The translations under genes and the position numbers were made by a program. From Nocardioides sp. QY071 (GTDB lineage: Bacteria > Actinomycetota > Actinomycetes > Propionibacteriales > Nocardioidaceae), in the NCBI RefSeq assembly GCF_029961765.1, contig NZ_CP124681.1, positions 1,116,001 through 1,180,000 on the forward strand: a stretch of 64,000 nucleotides of DNA, in the 5' to 3' direction. Below, in pieces: positions 44,752 to 57,100 of the stretch. The first letter of the stretch is position 1; each line of letters opens with the position of its first letter. The notes beneath the pieces were generated by a model. It did not search any database, had not been told where the DNA came from, and saw nothing but the letters and a program-made list of their open reading frames with translations.

Positions 44752-45066
44752 ATGAGCGTGGTGGTCTCGGGACGGCACTCCGAGGAGGAGCACCGCACCG
44801 AGGTCCTGATCGAGGCCGAGGGCAGGCAGGTCCGGTTCGACGTCGTCGAGATCCCGGACGGGACCTACGGCTACTCGCGGGCCGAGCGCGAGCTGGCGGA
44901 GCCCGGCATGCAGAGCAGCCGGGTCGGTCTGTGGGCGCAGCCGGCCAGCTACCGCTGGCTGGTGGCGCTGTTCGCCCGGGCCGGCGTCGGCGACGCCCAG
45001 GTGCCGCGCGTGCTGGCCGCCGTTCGCGCCGGGACAGGAACCCGGGAGTTCCGGTTCGTGTACTGA
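44752..45066 (+). CDS. Hypothetical protein
   Basis: A 104-residue soluble alpha/beta protein with no recognised family. It contains EVLIEAEGRQVRFDVVEIPDG in pieces, a short SRAERELAEPG segment and a C-terminal helix (RWLVALFARAGV). A GGGGGA stretch precedes the ATG. It sits 13 bp after purH and 22 bp before a PQQ-like protein gene, so it may be carried on the purH transcript. No function is proposed. Confidence 0.6.
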   Translation: MSVVVSGRHSEEEHRTEVLIEAEGRQVRFDVVEIPDGTYGYSRAERELAEPGMQSSRVGLWAQPASYRWLVALFARAGVGDAQVPRVLAAVRAGTGTREFRFVY

Positions 45067-45088
45067 TCGGGTGGGGAGGCTGCACGCC

Positions 45089-46873
45089 GTGAGTTCCACC
45101 CGCTCCCGCACCACCGTTGTCGCCGGCATCGTCCTGGCGCTCGTCGCTGTCGCCGTCGCCCTGGTCCTCGGCCGGGGCGGCGAGGCGACTCCCGCTCCCG
45201 TCGCCCGGCCCACCGAGCACTCCTCGCCCGCGGTCGAGGACGCGCTCGTGCCCGCCTGGACGGCGACCCTGCCCGCCGGGCCGCGGGTCGTGCGGGTCAC
45301 CGACGAGGTGGTCGTGCTGGCCGGAGACCGGTACCTCGCGGGATTCGAGCGCTCCAGCGGCGACGAGCTGTGGCGCCGGGACCTGGCCCGGTGGTGCACG
45401 GCGTCGGACGTGACCGGCACCGGCCTGATCCTGCTGGCCACCGGCGATCCTGCCGGCCCACGGCGGGAGCCGGAGCCGTGCCGCACCGTGACGGCGTACG
45501 ACGTCCGTGACGGCGCCGAGCGGTGGAGCAGCCGGGTGCCGCCGTTCGCCGCGAACCCGGGTCTCGACGGGCTCGCCGTCGGCGACACCGCCGTGACGGC
45601 CCTGGGCCGCTGCTCGGTGACGCGGCTACGGCTCGACGACGGCCACCGGCTCTCGCGCGAGGTCTTCGAGCTGGAGAAGGACGGCGACTGCACCTTCTCC
45701 GGCGGGGCGGCCACCGACGGCCAGGTGCTCGTCGACTTCGTCCCCGACGACCCGGACTCGCTGGACCTGACGGGCACGCTGCGGGTGCGCGACGCCGACA
45801 GCGGAGCGGTGCTGCGCCAGGAGCACGGCGAGGACCCGGTCGCGCTGGAGGTGCTGGGCGGCTCGCCGCTCGTGCTCGGTCGGTGGGCCGACGACGACGT
45901 GGTGGTGCAGCGGATCGGGCGTCGTGGTGCCCAGAACCTGCTCGCGGGTGCTGACACCCCCTCGCCGGCGCTGAGGTCGCCAGGCTCCACCTACGCCACC
46001 AGTGCGGTCGACGGCGGACCGACCACGGTCCACCGCTTCGACACCGCCACCGGCACGCTCGCCTGGTCCCGGAGCCTGCAAGGCACCGTCGTGGCCGCGG
46101 ACGCGGCCGGGCTCACTGTCGTCAAGGGCGAGCCCGGCGAGTCGTACGACGTCGTACGGATGGCGGCGGCGGACGGCCAGCGGCAGCTGCTCGGGCGGAT
46201 CGCCAGGCAGGGCGAGCAGGACCGGGTGCTCGGCGCCGACGACGTCCTCGTGGCGGTGGCGGCGAGCGAGGACGGCGCTCGGGCCCGCGTGGTCGAGCTG
46301 CCGCCGGCCGGCGAGGAGGTCGGGCCGGTCGACGACGGGAGTGGCAGCGCCGCGATCGGCCCCGACGACGTCGTCGGTGCCTGCAACGGGTTCAGCGACC
46401 GGACGCTGGCGATGCTGGACGGGCGGCGGACCGAGGTGGGCACCAGGCTCGACTGCTCCTGGTACACCGTCTCCACGAACGACGTGAACATCCGCTTCGA
46501 GACGGCGGTCGCGCTCGGCACGCCGGACCAGGCGGAGGGGCTGGCCCGCCTGCTGCCCTCGGCGGAGTCCTTCGACGACCTCGACGACCTGGGCGAGAGC
46601 ATGCCCGCCGTGGGCTGGGGAGCCGCCGCGTGGGTCGTCGACCGGCCCGCGGCCCGCCGCGCCGACCCGTCGCCGAAGGCTCCGCGCGACGACAACCTCG
46701 CGTACGCACTGCTGGTCCAGCAGGACGGGGTGATGGTCACGGTGGCCGCCTCGGTCGAGGTGGAGCGTGAGGGGGTGCCGGGCGTGGTCCCGGCCGCCCG
46801 GGTACGACGCGCGGTGGCGCGTGCCGTGACCGAGATCTTCGCCTCGCTGGGAGTCGAGGTCACCCGTCCGTGA
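45089..46873 (+). CDS. Membrane-anchored PQQ-like beta-propeller protein
   Basis: A 594-residue protein: signal anchor or TM (about 9-28), a Pro/Ser linker, then repeating beta-blade units such as LAGDRYLAGFERSSGDELWRRDL, VTAYDVRDGAERWSS, VRDADSGAVLRQE and HRFDTATGTLAWSRSL. These are typical of PQQ-type propellers (about 60-400). The C-terminal 190 residues form a different domain containing Cys in GACNGFS and LDCSWYTV. No cofactor ligands are obvious, so it is probably a binding or assembly protein outside the membrane. The GTG at 45089 has GGGGAGG 9 nt upstream. Confidence 0.65.
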   Translation: MSSTRSRTTVVAGIVLALVAVAVALVLGRGGEATPAPVARPTEHSSPAVEDALVPAWTATLPAGPRVVRVTDEVVVLAGDRYLAGFERSSGDELWRRDLARWCTASDVTGTGLILLATGDPAGPRREPEPCRTVTAYDVRDGAERWSSRVPPFAANPGLDGLAVGDTAVTALGRCSVTRLRLDDGHRLSREVFELEKDGDCTFSGGAATDGQVLVDFVPDDPDSLDLTGTLRVRDADSGAVLRQEHGEDPVALEVLGGSPLVLGRWADDDVVVQRIGRRGAQNLLAGADTPSPALRSPGSTYATSAVDGGPTTVHRFDTATGTLAWSRSLQGTVVAADAAGLTVVKGEPGESYDVVRMAAADGQRQLLGRIARQGEQDRVLGADDVLVAVAASEDGARARVVELPPAGEEVGPVDDGSGSAAIGPDDVVGACNGFSDRTLAMLDGRRTEVGTRLDCSWYTVSTNDVNIRFETAVALGTPDQAEGLARLLPSAESFDDLDDLGESMPAVGWGAAAWVVDRPAARRADPSPKAPRDDNLAYALLVQQDGVMVTVAASVEVEREGVPGVVPAARVRRAVARAVTEIFASLGVEVTRP

Positions 46874-46920
46874 GCACCGGGCGGTCAAGAGGCTGGCGCA
46901 ACCTCTGAGAGGATGCGTGC

Positions 46921-47790
46921 GTGACGGCAAGAAAACTCGACGGCAACGCCACTGCGGCCGCGATCAAGGACGAGCTCCGGGTCCGGATCGAGAAGCTGCG
47001 CGAGCAGGGCATCATCCCGGGGCTCGGCACGGTACTGGTGGGCGACGACCCCGGCTCGCGGTGGTACGTCAACGGCAAGCACAAGGACTGCGCCGAGGTC
47101 GGTATCGCCTCGATCCGCGTCGACCTGCCCGAGGTCGCGACCCAGCAGGAGATCGAGGAGGCCGTCGCCGGCCTCAACGCCGACCCCGACTGCACCGGCT
47201 ACATCGTCCAGCTGCCGCTGCCGCGCGGTCGTGACGAGAACCGGGTGCTCGGCCTGATCGACCCCGCCAAGGACGCCGACGGGCTCCACCCCACCAACCT
47301 GGGCTGGCTGGTGCTCGGCAACGAGGCGCCGCTGCCGTGCACGCCGTACGGCATCGTCGAGCTGCTGCGCCGCCACGACGTCCCGATCGCAGGCGCCGAG
47401 GTGGTCGTGGTCGGTCGCGGCATCACCGTCGGCCGCCCGCTCGGCCTGCTCCTGACCCGCCGCAGCGAGAACGCCACGGTGACCCTGTGCCACACCGGCA
47501 CCGTCGACCTCGCCGCCCACGTGCGCACGGCCGACATCGTGGTCGCGGCCGCCGGCGTGCCTGACATCATCACCGGCGACATGGTCAAGCCCGGCGCGGC
47601 CGTCCTCGACGTCGGCGTCAGCCGGGTCGACGGCAAGATCGCCGGCGACGTCGCCGCCGACGTCTGGGACGTCGCCGGGTGGGTCTCGCCCAACCCGGGC
47701 GGGGTCGGCCCGATGACGCGCGCGATGCTGCTGGCCAACGTGGTCTCGATGGCCGAGAAGCAGGCGGCGAACGGGAAGGCAGCACGCTGA
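46921..47790 (+). CDS. folD: Methylenetetrahydrofolate dehydrogenase / cyclohydrolase
   Basis: A 289-residue enzyme that oxidises 5,10-methylene-THF with NADP and hydrolyses the methenyl product to 10-formyl-THF, the donor used by PurN and PurH nearby. Signatures: the catalytic-Lys region NGKHKDC with Tyr upstream, [30 protein letters not shown] and [11 protein letters not shown] for NADP. A GAGGAT -10-like hexamer lies 6 nt before the GTG, so it is likely leaderless. The stop overlaps the next coding region. Confidence 0.95.
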   Translation: MTARKLDGNATAAAIKDELRVRIEKLREQGIIPGLGTVLVGDDPGSRWYVNGKHKDCAEVGIASIRVDLPEVATQQEIEEAVAGLNADPDCTGYIVQLPLPRGRDENRVLGLIDPAKDADGLHPTNLGWLVLGNEAPLPCTPYGIVELLRRHDVPIAGAEVVVVGRGITVGRPLGLLLTRRSENATVTLCHTGTVDLAAHVRTADIVVAAAGVPDIITGDMVKPGAAVLDVGVSRVDGKIAGDVAADVWDVAGWVSPNPGGVGPMTRAMLLANVVSMAEKQAANGKAAR

Positions 47791-48095
47791 ACGACGAGGC
47801 CCCCGAGCTCCCCGAGGAGCCGCGTCGCTACCCCTCGACGATCGGCGGCGCGTGCTACATCGCCGTCCTGGTCGTCGTCGGCGCCGGCCTGGTGGTCGCG
47901 GCAGTCTCGGACTGGCGGGTGGGCCTGCGGATCATGTCCGGCGGCCTGCTCACCGCCGCCGCGCTGCGGCTGGGGCTGCCGGAGAAGGATGCCGGCATGC
48001 TCGCCGTTCGCCACCGGTTCCTCGACGTCGGCATCCTGGTCACCGTCGCGGTCGTGCTGATCCTGCTCGCCGGGAGCATCCCGGAGCAGGGCTGA
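47787..48095 (+). CDS. DUF3017 membrane protein, apparent CTG start
   Basis: A 102-residue protein with three membrane helices matching DUF3017: [53 protein letters not shown] and a last helix. DUF3017 is usually found directly after folD in actinobacteria; its role is unknown. No ATG, GTG or TTG occurs at the expected place. The frame is open from a GTG at 47679, deep inside folD. A CTG at 47787 overlaps the folD stop (CTGA) and has GGAAGG about 8 nt upstream, so it is the best start. Confidence 0.7.
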   Translation: MNDEAPELPEEPRRYPSTIGGACYIAVLVVVGAGLVVAAVSDWRVGLRIMSGGLLTAAALRLGLPEKDAGMLAVRHRFLDVGILVTVAVVLILLAGSIPEQG

Positions 48096-48104
48096 GGACT
48101 CCGC

Positions 48105-48154
48105 ACGTACGACGAAGGGCCGGTGCCACGCGGCACCGGCCCTTCGTCGTACGT
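48105..48154. terminator. Bidirectional terminator between DUF3017 and mdh
   Basis: Perfect 23-bp arms (48105-48127 and 48132-48154) around a 4-nt loop between two convergent genes, 10 bp past the DUF3017 stop and 5 bp from the mdh stop. Confidence 0.9.
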
Positions 48155-48158
48155 CAGG

Positions 48159-49145
48159 TCAGATCAGGCCCAGCTCGGTGACCGCGGCCTTCTCGTCGGC
48201 CAGCTCGGCGACGGAGGCGTCGATCTTGCCGCGCGAGAACTCGTCGATCTCGAGGCCCTGGACGATGCTCCAGTCGCCGTTCGAGGTGGTGACCGGGAAC
48301 GAGGACACCAGGCCCTCGGGGACGCCGTAGGAGCCGTCGGAGACGACCGCCATCGAGACCCAGTCGTCGGCCGGGGTGCCGTTCAGCCAGTCGCGGGCGG
48401 CGTCGCAGGTCGCGGACGCGGCCGAGGCGGCCGAGGAGGCGCCCCGGGCGTCGATGATCGCGGCGCCGCGCTTGGCGACGGTCGGGATGAAGGTGTCGGC
48501 GATCCAGGCCTGGTCGCCCACGACCTCGGCGGCGTTCTTGCCGGCGATCTCGGCGTGGAAGATGTCGGGGTACTGGGTGGCCGAGTGGTTGCCCCAGATC
48601 GTGATCTTCTTGATGTCGGTGACGGCCGAGCCGGTCTTCGCGGCCAGCTGGGAGATCGCCCGGTTGTGGTCGAGGCGGGTCAGCGCCGAGAACCGCTCCT
48701 TGGGGATGTCGGGGGCGTTGCTCGCGGCGATCAGCGCGTTGGTGTTGGCCGGGTTGCCGGTGACGCCGATGCGGACGTCGTCGGCGGCGACGGCGTTGAG
48801 CGCCTTGCCCTGGGCGGTGAAGATCGCGCCGTTGGCGGACAGCAGGTCGCCGCGCTCCATGCCCGGGCCGCGCGGCCGCGCGCCGACGAGCAGGGCGAGG
48901 TTGACGCCGTCGAAGATCTTCTCCGGGTCGGAGCCGATCTGGACGCCGGCGAGGTTCGGGAACGCGCAGTCGTCGAGCTCCATGACGACGCCCTCGAGCG
49001 CCTTGAGCGCGGGCTCGATCTCGAGCAGACGCAGCTCGACGGGACGGTCGCCGGCGATGGCGCCGCTGGCGATGCGGAAGAGCAGGCTGTAGCCGATCTG
49101 ACCGGCCGCGCCGGTCACGGCCACCTTGAGCGGGGTGGTGCTCAC
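48159..49145 (-). CDS. mdh: Malate dehydrogenase (NAD)
   Basis: A 328-residue TCA-cycle enzyme converting malate to oxaloacetate. NAD motif [14 protein letters not shown] at the N-terminus, the [17 protein letters not shown] mobile loop with substrate Arg residues, [16 protein letters not shown] (catalytic Asp, Arg) and the active His in [10 protein letters not shown]. This is the cytosolic-type malate dehydrogenase common in actinobacteria. The GTG is preceded by AAGGAG; upstream residues in the same frame are not conserved in the family. Confidence 0.95.
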   Translation of the reverse strand: MSTTPLKVAVTGAAGQIGYSLLFRIASGAIAGDRPVELRLLEIEPALKALEGVVMELDDCAFPNLAGVQIGSDPEKIFDGVNLALLVGARPRGPGMERGDLLSANGAIFTAQGKALNAVAADDVRIGVTGNPANTNALIAASNAPDIPKERFSALTRLDHNRAISQLAAKTGSAVTDIKKITIWGNHSATQYPDIFHAEIAGKNAAEVVGDQAWIADTFIPTVAKRGAAIIDARGASSAASAASATCDAARDWLNGTPADDWVSMAVVSDGSYGVPEGLVSSFPVTTSNGDWSIVQGLEIDEFSRGKIDASVAELADEKAAVTELGLI

Positions 49146-49240
49146 AAGGACTCCTTCAAGGAACTCGGTGGACTCCCGCGACGCTAGCAGCGCCCGGGCC
49201 CGCGCGCTGACCCGGTCCGGGTGCTGCGACGATGACGGCC

Positions 49241-49900
49241 ATGCGGACACGTGCTCTCGCGGCTCTCGCGGCCCTGACCCTCGCCGGGGCCGTGCTGGCC
49301 GGTTGCGGGTCGGCCTCCGCGCCCAGTGCGCCGACCGGCGTCGACGGTCTGGAGATCCCGACCCCCGACCCGCGGCCCGCCGACTTCGTCGCCCGGATCG
49401 GCAACCCGTGGCTCCCGCTGGCCGTCGGCTCGCGGTGGGAGTACGCCGACCTGGCGACCGGCAGCGTCGACCTCACCCTGACGGTGGAGGCCGGACCCTC
49501 GGTCGACGGCGTCGCGACGACGACGCTGGTCCGTGCCGCCGCCGACGGCGCCGTCGTCCGCGACCTGTACGCCCAGGACCGGGCCGGCAACGTGTGGTGG
49601 TTCGGCCGCGAGGGCCAGTGGCAGGCGGGGGAGGGCGGCGCCGAGGCCGGCCTAGCGATGCCCGCCGCGCCCCGGTTCGGGGACGGCTTCCGCACCGCCT
49701 CTGCACCGGGCCTGTCCGAGGTGGCGACGGTCGCGGACGTCGGTGAGGAGATCACGGTCCCGCTGGCGACGTACCACCGCACCGTCACGCTCGACGTCGA
49801 GGACGCCACCGGGGTCCGCACGGAGACCTACGCTCGCGGTGTCGGACTGGTCCGGACCGACGACGCGGGCCTCGTCGCGTACGAGCCGGGCCGCGAGTAA
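49241..49900 (+). CDS. Hypothetical lipoprotein
   Basis: A 219-residue lipoprotein with lipobox LAGC (Cys 22) after an Ala/Leu-rich signal peptide. The mature part begins with a Pro-rich spacer, then a beta-rich domain containing [42 protein letters not shown] and a late YARGVGLVR. This pattern occurs in secreted actinobacterial proteins of unknown role. GACGAT lies 7 nt before ATG 49241 (leaderless). An ATG 9 nt upstream is an alternative. Confidence 0.7.
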   Translation: MRTRALAALAALTLAGAVLAGCGSASAPSAPTGVDGLEIPTPDPRPADFVARIGNPWLPLAVGSRWEYADLATGSVDLTLTVEAGPSVDGVATTTLVRAAADGAVVRDLYAQDRAGNVWWFGREGQWQAGEGGAEAGLAMPAAPRFGDGFRTASAPGLSEVATVADVGEEITVPLATYHRTVTLDVEDATGVRTETYARGVGLVRTDDAGLVAYEPGRE

Positions 49901-49933
49901 CACCCCCGCCGCGCGCCCGTGGGCAGGAAAACG

Positions 49934-49976
49934 CCCGAGGGCGTGGGCCGCGTCGCCGCGACTCCACGCCCCCGGG
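49934..49976 (-). terminator. Terminator between lipoprotein and aquaporin genes
   Basis: Arms 49934-49946 and 49964-49976 (13 bp, one mismatch). On the minus strand the stem is followed by GTTTTCC, so it suits the aquaporin transcript and may also stop the convergent lipoprotein gene. Confidence 0.7.
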
Positions 49977-49997
49977 AAGGGTTGACCCGTCACCGCA

Positions 49998-51086
49998 TCA
50001 CTGCGGGGGACGCACCTGCGTCTGGTCGCTGGCGGGCGGCGCCCACCCGGCCTGCGGGTCCGGCGAGGCCGGCGCGCCGGGAGCGGGCTGCTGCTGGGCC
50101 GGGATCCACTGCTGCGCGGCGGGGTCCCACTGCCAGCCGTCCTGGATGATCGGCTGGCCCTGCTGCTGGGCGGGCTGGCCGACCTGGCCGACCTGGCCGA
50201 CCTGCTGGCCCGGCTGCGCCTGGTGCTGGCCGTACGCCTGCTGCTGGCCGTAGGCCTGCTGGTTCCACTGCTGGGTGAAGCCCGGGTCGGACGAGCCACC
50301 CGCACCGAAGTTCAGGCCCGAGCCGGGGACCGGGTCGGCGCCGTGGCCGAACACCAGCGGGTACAGCACACCGGCGATCGCACCGCCGAGCAGCGGGGCG
50401 ACGATGAACAGCCACAGCTGGACGATCGCGTCGCTGCCGGAGAAGAACGCGACGCCGATCGAGCGAGCCGGGTTGACCGACGTGCCGGTCGCGGGGATGG
50501 CCACGAAGTGGATCGCCGCGAGGGTGAGGCCGATGGTCAGCGGGGCCATGGCGGCCACGGCGCGGTTCCGCTCGTCGGTGGTGCCGAGGATGACCGTCAC
50601 GAAGATGAAGGTCAGGATGAGCTCGATGAGCAGCGCGCCGAGCAGCTCGACGCCGCCGTGGTCACCGAAGCCGTTGGAGCCGAGCGACTCGCCGAACTCC
50701 CAGCCGAAGTCGCTGGAGAGCGCGGTCAGTGCGAGCAGGAGGCCGCCGACGAGGCCGCCGACGATCTGCGCCGCGCTGTAGAGACCGGCGTCCTTCCACG
50801 AGATGCGGCCGCCGAGCGCGGCACCGACGGAGACCGCCGGGTTGAAGTGGCCACCGGAGACGCGGCCGAAGGTGTAGACCATCGCGATGATCGCGATGCC
50901 GAACGACAGGCCGACCGCCGTGATCGCGAACAGCCCGGCGAGACCGGTGCTGTCGTCCGCGACGTTGCCGAAGATGACGGCGGAACCGCAGCCGATGAAG
51001 ACGAGTACGGCGGTGCCGAGGGCCTCGGCCGCGATCTTCTGGACGAGGGTGGGGGGTGTGGACGTGTCGACTGCTTCTTCTGACAT
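49998..51086 (-). CDS. Aquaporin (MIP family) with long Gln/Pro-rich C-terminal tail
   Basis: A 362-residue protein. The channel part (about 12-255) has six TMs and two half-helices with NPA motifs in GGHFNPAVSVG and TSVNPARSIG. The Arg after the second NPA and small residues nearby suit a water channel of AqpZ type more than a glycerol facilitator. The C-terminal 105 residues are disordered, with repeats of QQAYGQ and VGQ and a WQWDPAAQQWIP motif seen in many actinobacterial membrane proteins. The start is ATG 51086; an in-frame extension is not supported. Confidence 0.88.
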   Translation of the reverse strand: MSEEAVDTSTPPTLVQKIAAEALGTAVLVFIGCGSAVIFGNVADDSTGLAGLFAITAVGLSFGIAIIAMVYTFGRVSGGHFNPAVSVGAALGGRISWKDAGLYSAAQIVGGLVGGLLLALTALSSDFGWEFGESLGSNGFGDHGGVELLGALLIELILTFIFVTVILGTTDERNRAVAAMAPLTIGLTLAAIHFVAIPATGTSVNPARSIGVAFFSGSDAIVQLWLFIVAPLLGGAIAGVLYPLVFGHGADPVPGSGLNFGAGGSSDPGFTQQWNQQAYGQQQAYGQHQAQPGQQVGQVGQVGQPAQQQGQPIIQDGWQWDPAAQQWIPAQQQPAPGAPASPDPQAGWAPPASDQTQVRPPQ

Positions 51087-51194
51087 GGGCTGGACCTTCT
51101 CCTCCGTGGGGCTCCCGAAAACCGCCGGGTTACACACGGCAGCCTAGTCATTACTGTGGCTGCCGAAGGGGACGCGTGCCCCGGCATCAGGTAT

Positions 51195-51206
51195 CTTGAC
51201 GTCAAG
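51195..51206. promoter_or_regulatory. 12-bp perfect palindrome upstream of icd
   Basis: CTTGACGTCAAG lies 35 bp before the icd start codon, in the 154-bp divergent region shared with the aquaporin gene. Its symmetry and position suggest an operator. No regulator is assigned. Confidence 0.45.
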
Positions 51207-51231
51207 AATCCCACCCACGGCCCAGGAGTGA

Positions 51232-53430
<2,199 letters not shown>

Positions 53431-53446
53431 TCGCTCGCTGATCACC

Positions 53447-54112
53447 GTGTCGCTGCCGGCCGCGGTCCGCACCTCGTTGCGGGCCGCGGCCGACGCGTCC
53501 CTTGCCCCGGGCCAGCAGGCGTACATGAAGTCGGCGATGCCCTTCCTCGGCGTCCGCGTTCCCGACGTACGCCGCCTGGTTCGCGCCCTCGTGCGCGAGC
53601 TCGGCGTCCACGACCCCCTGGAGCTGACGACCGCCGCACGCGAGCTGTGGGACGACGCCACCCACCGCGAGGAGAGGTACGCCGCGGCGGCCCTGGTCGG
53701 CCTGCGTCCCCTGCGCGGCGACCTGTCGCTGGTGCCCTTCCACGAACACGTCGCGCGCAGCGGCGCCTGGTGGGACCACGTCGACGAGGCCGCCCACCGG
53801 GTCGCCGAGCTGCACGACGCGCACCCGGTCGAGACCGCGCAGGTCGTGCGCCGCTGGTCGACCGACGACGGGTCCTTCTGGGTGCGCCGGCTCGCGATCA
53901 TCTCCCAGCTCGGCCGCGGGGACCGGGTCGACCTCGACCTGCTGGTTGCGGTGCTGGAGCCCAACCTCGCCGACGGCGAGTTCTTCATCCGCAAGGCGGT
54001 CGGGTGGTCGCTGCGGGAGGTCGCGAAGGTGCACCCGGAGTGGGTCCGCGCCTACGCCGCCGGCCACGAGATGAGCCCGCTGAGCCGACGCGAGGCCCTC
54101 AAACACCTGTAG
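53447..54112 (+). CDS. DNA alkylation repair (AlkD-like) protein
   Basis: A 221-residue all-helical protein of the HEAT-like AlkD/AlkC family, which removes alkylated bases. Conserved features are YMKSAMPFLGVRVPDVR near the N-terminus, the WDDATHREERYAAAALVG helix and the catalytic-region WWDHVDEAAHRV, with SFWVRRLAIISQL and FFIRKAVGWSLRE following. The Trp-Asp pair needed for excision in AlkD appears present. GTG start 17 bp after the icd stop. Possibly on the icd transcript, though the function is unrelated. Confidence 0.88.
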   Translation: MSLPAAVRTSLRAAADASLAPGQQAYMKSAMPFLGVRVPDVRRLVRALVRELGVHDPLELTTAARELWDDATHREERYAAAALVGLRPLRGDLSLVPFHEHVARSGAWWDHVDEAAHRVAELHDAHPVETAQVVRRWSTDDGSFWVRRLAIISQLGRGDRVDLDLLVAVLEPNLADGEFFIRKAVGWSLREVAKVHPEWVRAYAAGHEMSPLSRREALKHL

Positions 54113-54180
54113 CCGGGCCGGGCATTCGCCGCAGTTTATTCGGAGGCGAACTGTCGGCGCCGGAACCTACGCTGGTGCCG

Positions 54181-57100
54181 ATGACCACGACGCTGACCCG
54201 CCCCGACGCCCGCGAGCGGCCCGCTGTCGGTGGCGACCCGGCGCGTCGCGTCGACTGGCGCCGCCTGCGCACGCCGGCCGCCGGCTTCGCCGTGGGCGCG
54301 GTCGCGCTCGCGGCCCTCGGGCAGGCGCTCGGCACCGTCGTCGCCGGACGGATCGCCGACCACCCGACCGGCACCCTGGTCGGCTGGCTCGCACTGTTCG
54401 TCGTGGGGGCCGCGACCGTCGACACCGCCGGCCGGGTCGTGTGGGCGGGCGTGGTCGACCGGGCCGAGGGCCGGCTTCGCGGTGACCTGCTGAGCGCCGC
54501 GCTGCAGCAGCCTCTCGAGCACCTCACCGAGCAGGCCGTCGGCGAGGTCCTCGACCGGGTCGACGACGACACCCACGAGGTCGGGACCCTGCTGCGCCAG
54601 CAGATCTGGATGGCGATGCGCACCGGCTTCGCCTCGGTCCCGATGTGGCTGGTCGCCGGCTTCACCTGGTGGCCCGCCTTCGTCCTGTTCCCGCTCGTCG
54701 GCGCCGTCACGGTCTGGGTGATGCGTCCGGCGCTGGTCGAGATCGCCCGCCGCAAGGTGATCGAGGAGGCCGCCTGGACCGATCACGCCGCGGCACTCGA
54801 GGAGGGCGTCGCCGGGCGCGACGACCTGCGCACGAGCCTGGGCCAGGCGTTCGCCGTACGCAGGCTCGCGCAGCTCTCCGCCGACGTCCACGAGAAGTTC
54901 CGCCGGGTGCTGATGATCGAGGCCCGGCTGGCGATCAAGGTCGGCCTGCTGCTCCACGGACTGCTCGCCGCGATCGCGGTCTGTGGCGTCGCGCTGGTCA
55001 GCGGCGACCACCTCGGCGTCGCGCGACTGGTCACGCTCTTCTTGGTGACGACGATCTTCGTCGGCCAGATCAACAACCTGGCCCACCAGCTGCCCGACAT
55101 CCAGGCCGGCCTCGGCGCGGTCCTGCGGCTGCGCCAGCTCCTCGCCGTCGAGGCGGAGCCCGAGGGCGGCGAGGCGGTCCCGTCGGGCGCGCTCGACCTG
55201 CGCATCCGCCACCTCGACTTCGCCTACAACGAGAGCTCGTTCGCGCTGCGCGACGTCACGCTGTACGTCGAGGAGGGCCACACCCTGGCCCTGGTCGGCC
55301 GCACCGGCTCGGGCAAGTCGACCCTCGCCTCGCTGCTCTCGCGGGCCGCGGAGCCGCCGCCCGGCACGATCTTCCTCGGCGGGGCCGACATCACCACGCT
55401 CGACCTCCACGAGCTGCGCCGCCGGGTCGGTGTCGTCACCCAGCGCACCGAGATCCTGGCCGGCAGCCTCGCCGACAACATCACGCTGTTCGCCAGCGTC
55501 CCGCGCGAGGAGGTCGAGGCGGCCGTCGCCGAGCTCGGCCTCACCGACTGGGTGGCCGGCCTGCCCGACGGCCTCGACACCCTGCTCGGTCCCGGCGGCA
55601 CCACGCTGTCGGCAGGGGAGGAGCAGCTGGTCGCGTTCGCCCGGCTGCTGGTGCGCCACGTCCAGGTCGTCGTGCTCGACGAGGCGACGGCCCGGATGGA
55701 CCCGGTCACCGAGGCCCGCGTCGTCGCGGCCGCCGACCGGCTGATCAGCGGCCGCACCGGCATCCTCGTCGCCCACCGGCTCAGCACCATCGAGCGCGCC
55801 GAGGCGGTCGCCGTGCTCGACCACGGCACCGTCATCCAGCACGGCCCGCGCGACGAGCTCGCGGTCGCCGACGGACCGTTCCGCCGGCTGCTCGCCGCCA
55901 GCGACACCGAGGGCTTCGCCGACGCCGACCTCGACCCGGCCGAGACCGGTACCGCGGTCGGCGGGCGTCGCCGTACCGGAACCCCGCCGGAGCGTCCCGA
56001 GGTCGGCTCCGGCTCCTCGTTGGCCCGCGGCACCTGGAACGCCTTCTGGGTCCGCCCGTGGTGGGGCGCCTGGTCGGTGCTGCTGTTCCTCGGCGGCACG
56101 ATCTTCGCCCCGCTGGGCGCGATCACCGGCTTCGTCTGGGGCAAGGTCGTCGAGCGGCTCGAGGCGGGGGAGTCCGCGACCTCGCTGGTCGTCGTCCTCG
56201 TCGTCAGCCTGCTGGTCGCGCCGATCCTGCTCGCCGACGCCTTCCGCCGCTACCCGCGCTGGTGGATCGAGGTCATGCTCCGGGTGCGGATGTCCGTGCT
56301 CCTGGGCCAGGTCCGCAGCGAGCGGCTGCCGCGCACGCCTCCCGGCGAGGTGGTCGCGCGCTCCATGGACGCCGACCGCTACGCGAGGTACGCCGACCGC
56401 TGGGTCGACTTCGTCAACGGCCTGCTCATCGCCGCGATCACCATGGTCGCCGGTGGCACCTGGCTGGCCGGCGGCGTCCTGCTCGTCGTGATGCTCACCA
56501 GCGCGCTCGCGTCCTCGATCGGCCGCCCGATCGCCGGTCGCTCGGCCGCGCGCTCCTCGGCCGCCCGGGCCCGGTTCGGCCGGGCCGTGGTGTCGGCGGT
56601 CGAGTCGGCCCGCACGGTCAAGCTCGCGGGTCGCACTCCGCAGGTCCACGCCCACCTGAGCAAGGTCGACGACGGCCGTGTGGAGGCGGCCGTCTTCGAG
56701 CACCGCGTGCAGGCCGTCCTCGACGGCGTGCCGATCGTGATGGTGCAGGTCGGCGTCGTCGCGGCCTGGGCGCTCTACCTGTGGGACGTCTGGGGCCTGG
56801 CGACCGCGCTGCTCGTCGCGACGGCCGTCAACGGCTTCGACTGGTTCGGCCGGGTCGCCGGCGCCGTGGTCACCGAGGCCCCGGGCGTGCGCGCCTGGCA
56901 GCAGGCGACCGCGCGCTTCGCGGGTGGCCGGGACCTGATGGCGATGGCCGACGGGATCGACCTGGTCGCAGGCGAGGCGCCCGAGCCGGCCACGCCGGCG
57001 CGGGTCCCGCTGCAGCGGCTGGAGCTGGCCGGCTACACCGCGGTCCACGACGACGGCACGGTCGGCGCCACCGGCATCGACCTGGTCGTCGAGCGCGGCG

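Noticed and set aside
53647..54180. N-terminal extension of the ABC exporter to 1347 residues
   Set aside because: The extra residues are Arg/Pro-rich shadow of the AlkD-like gene; ATG 54181 has a leaderless -10 and begins the conserved part.
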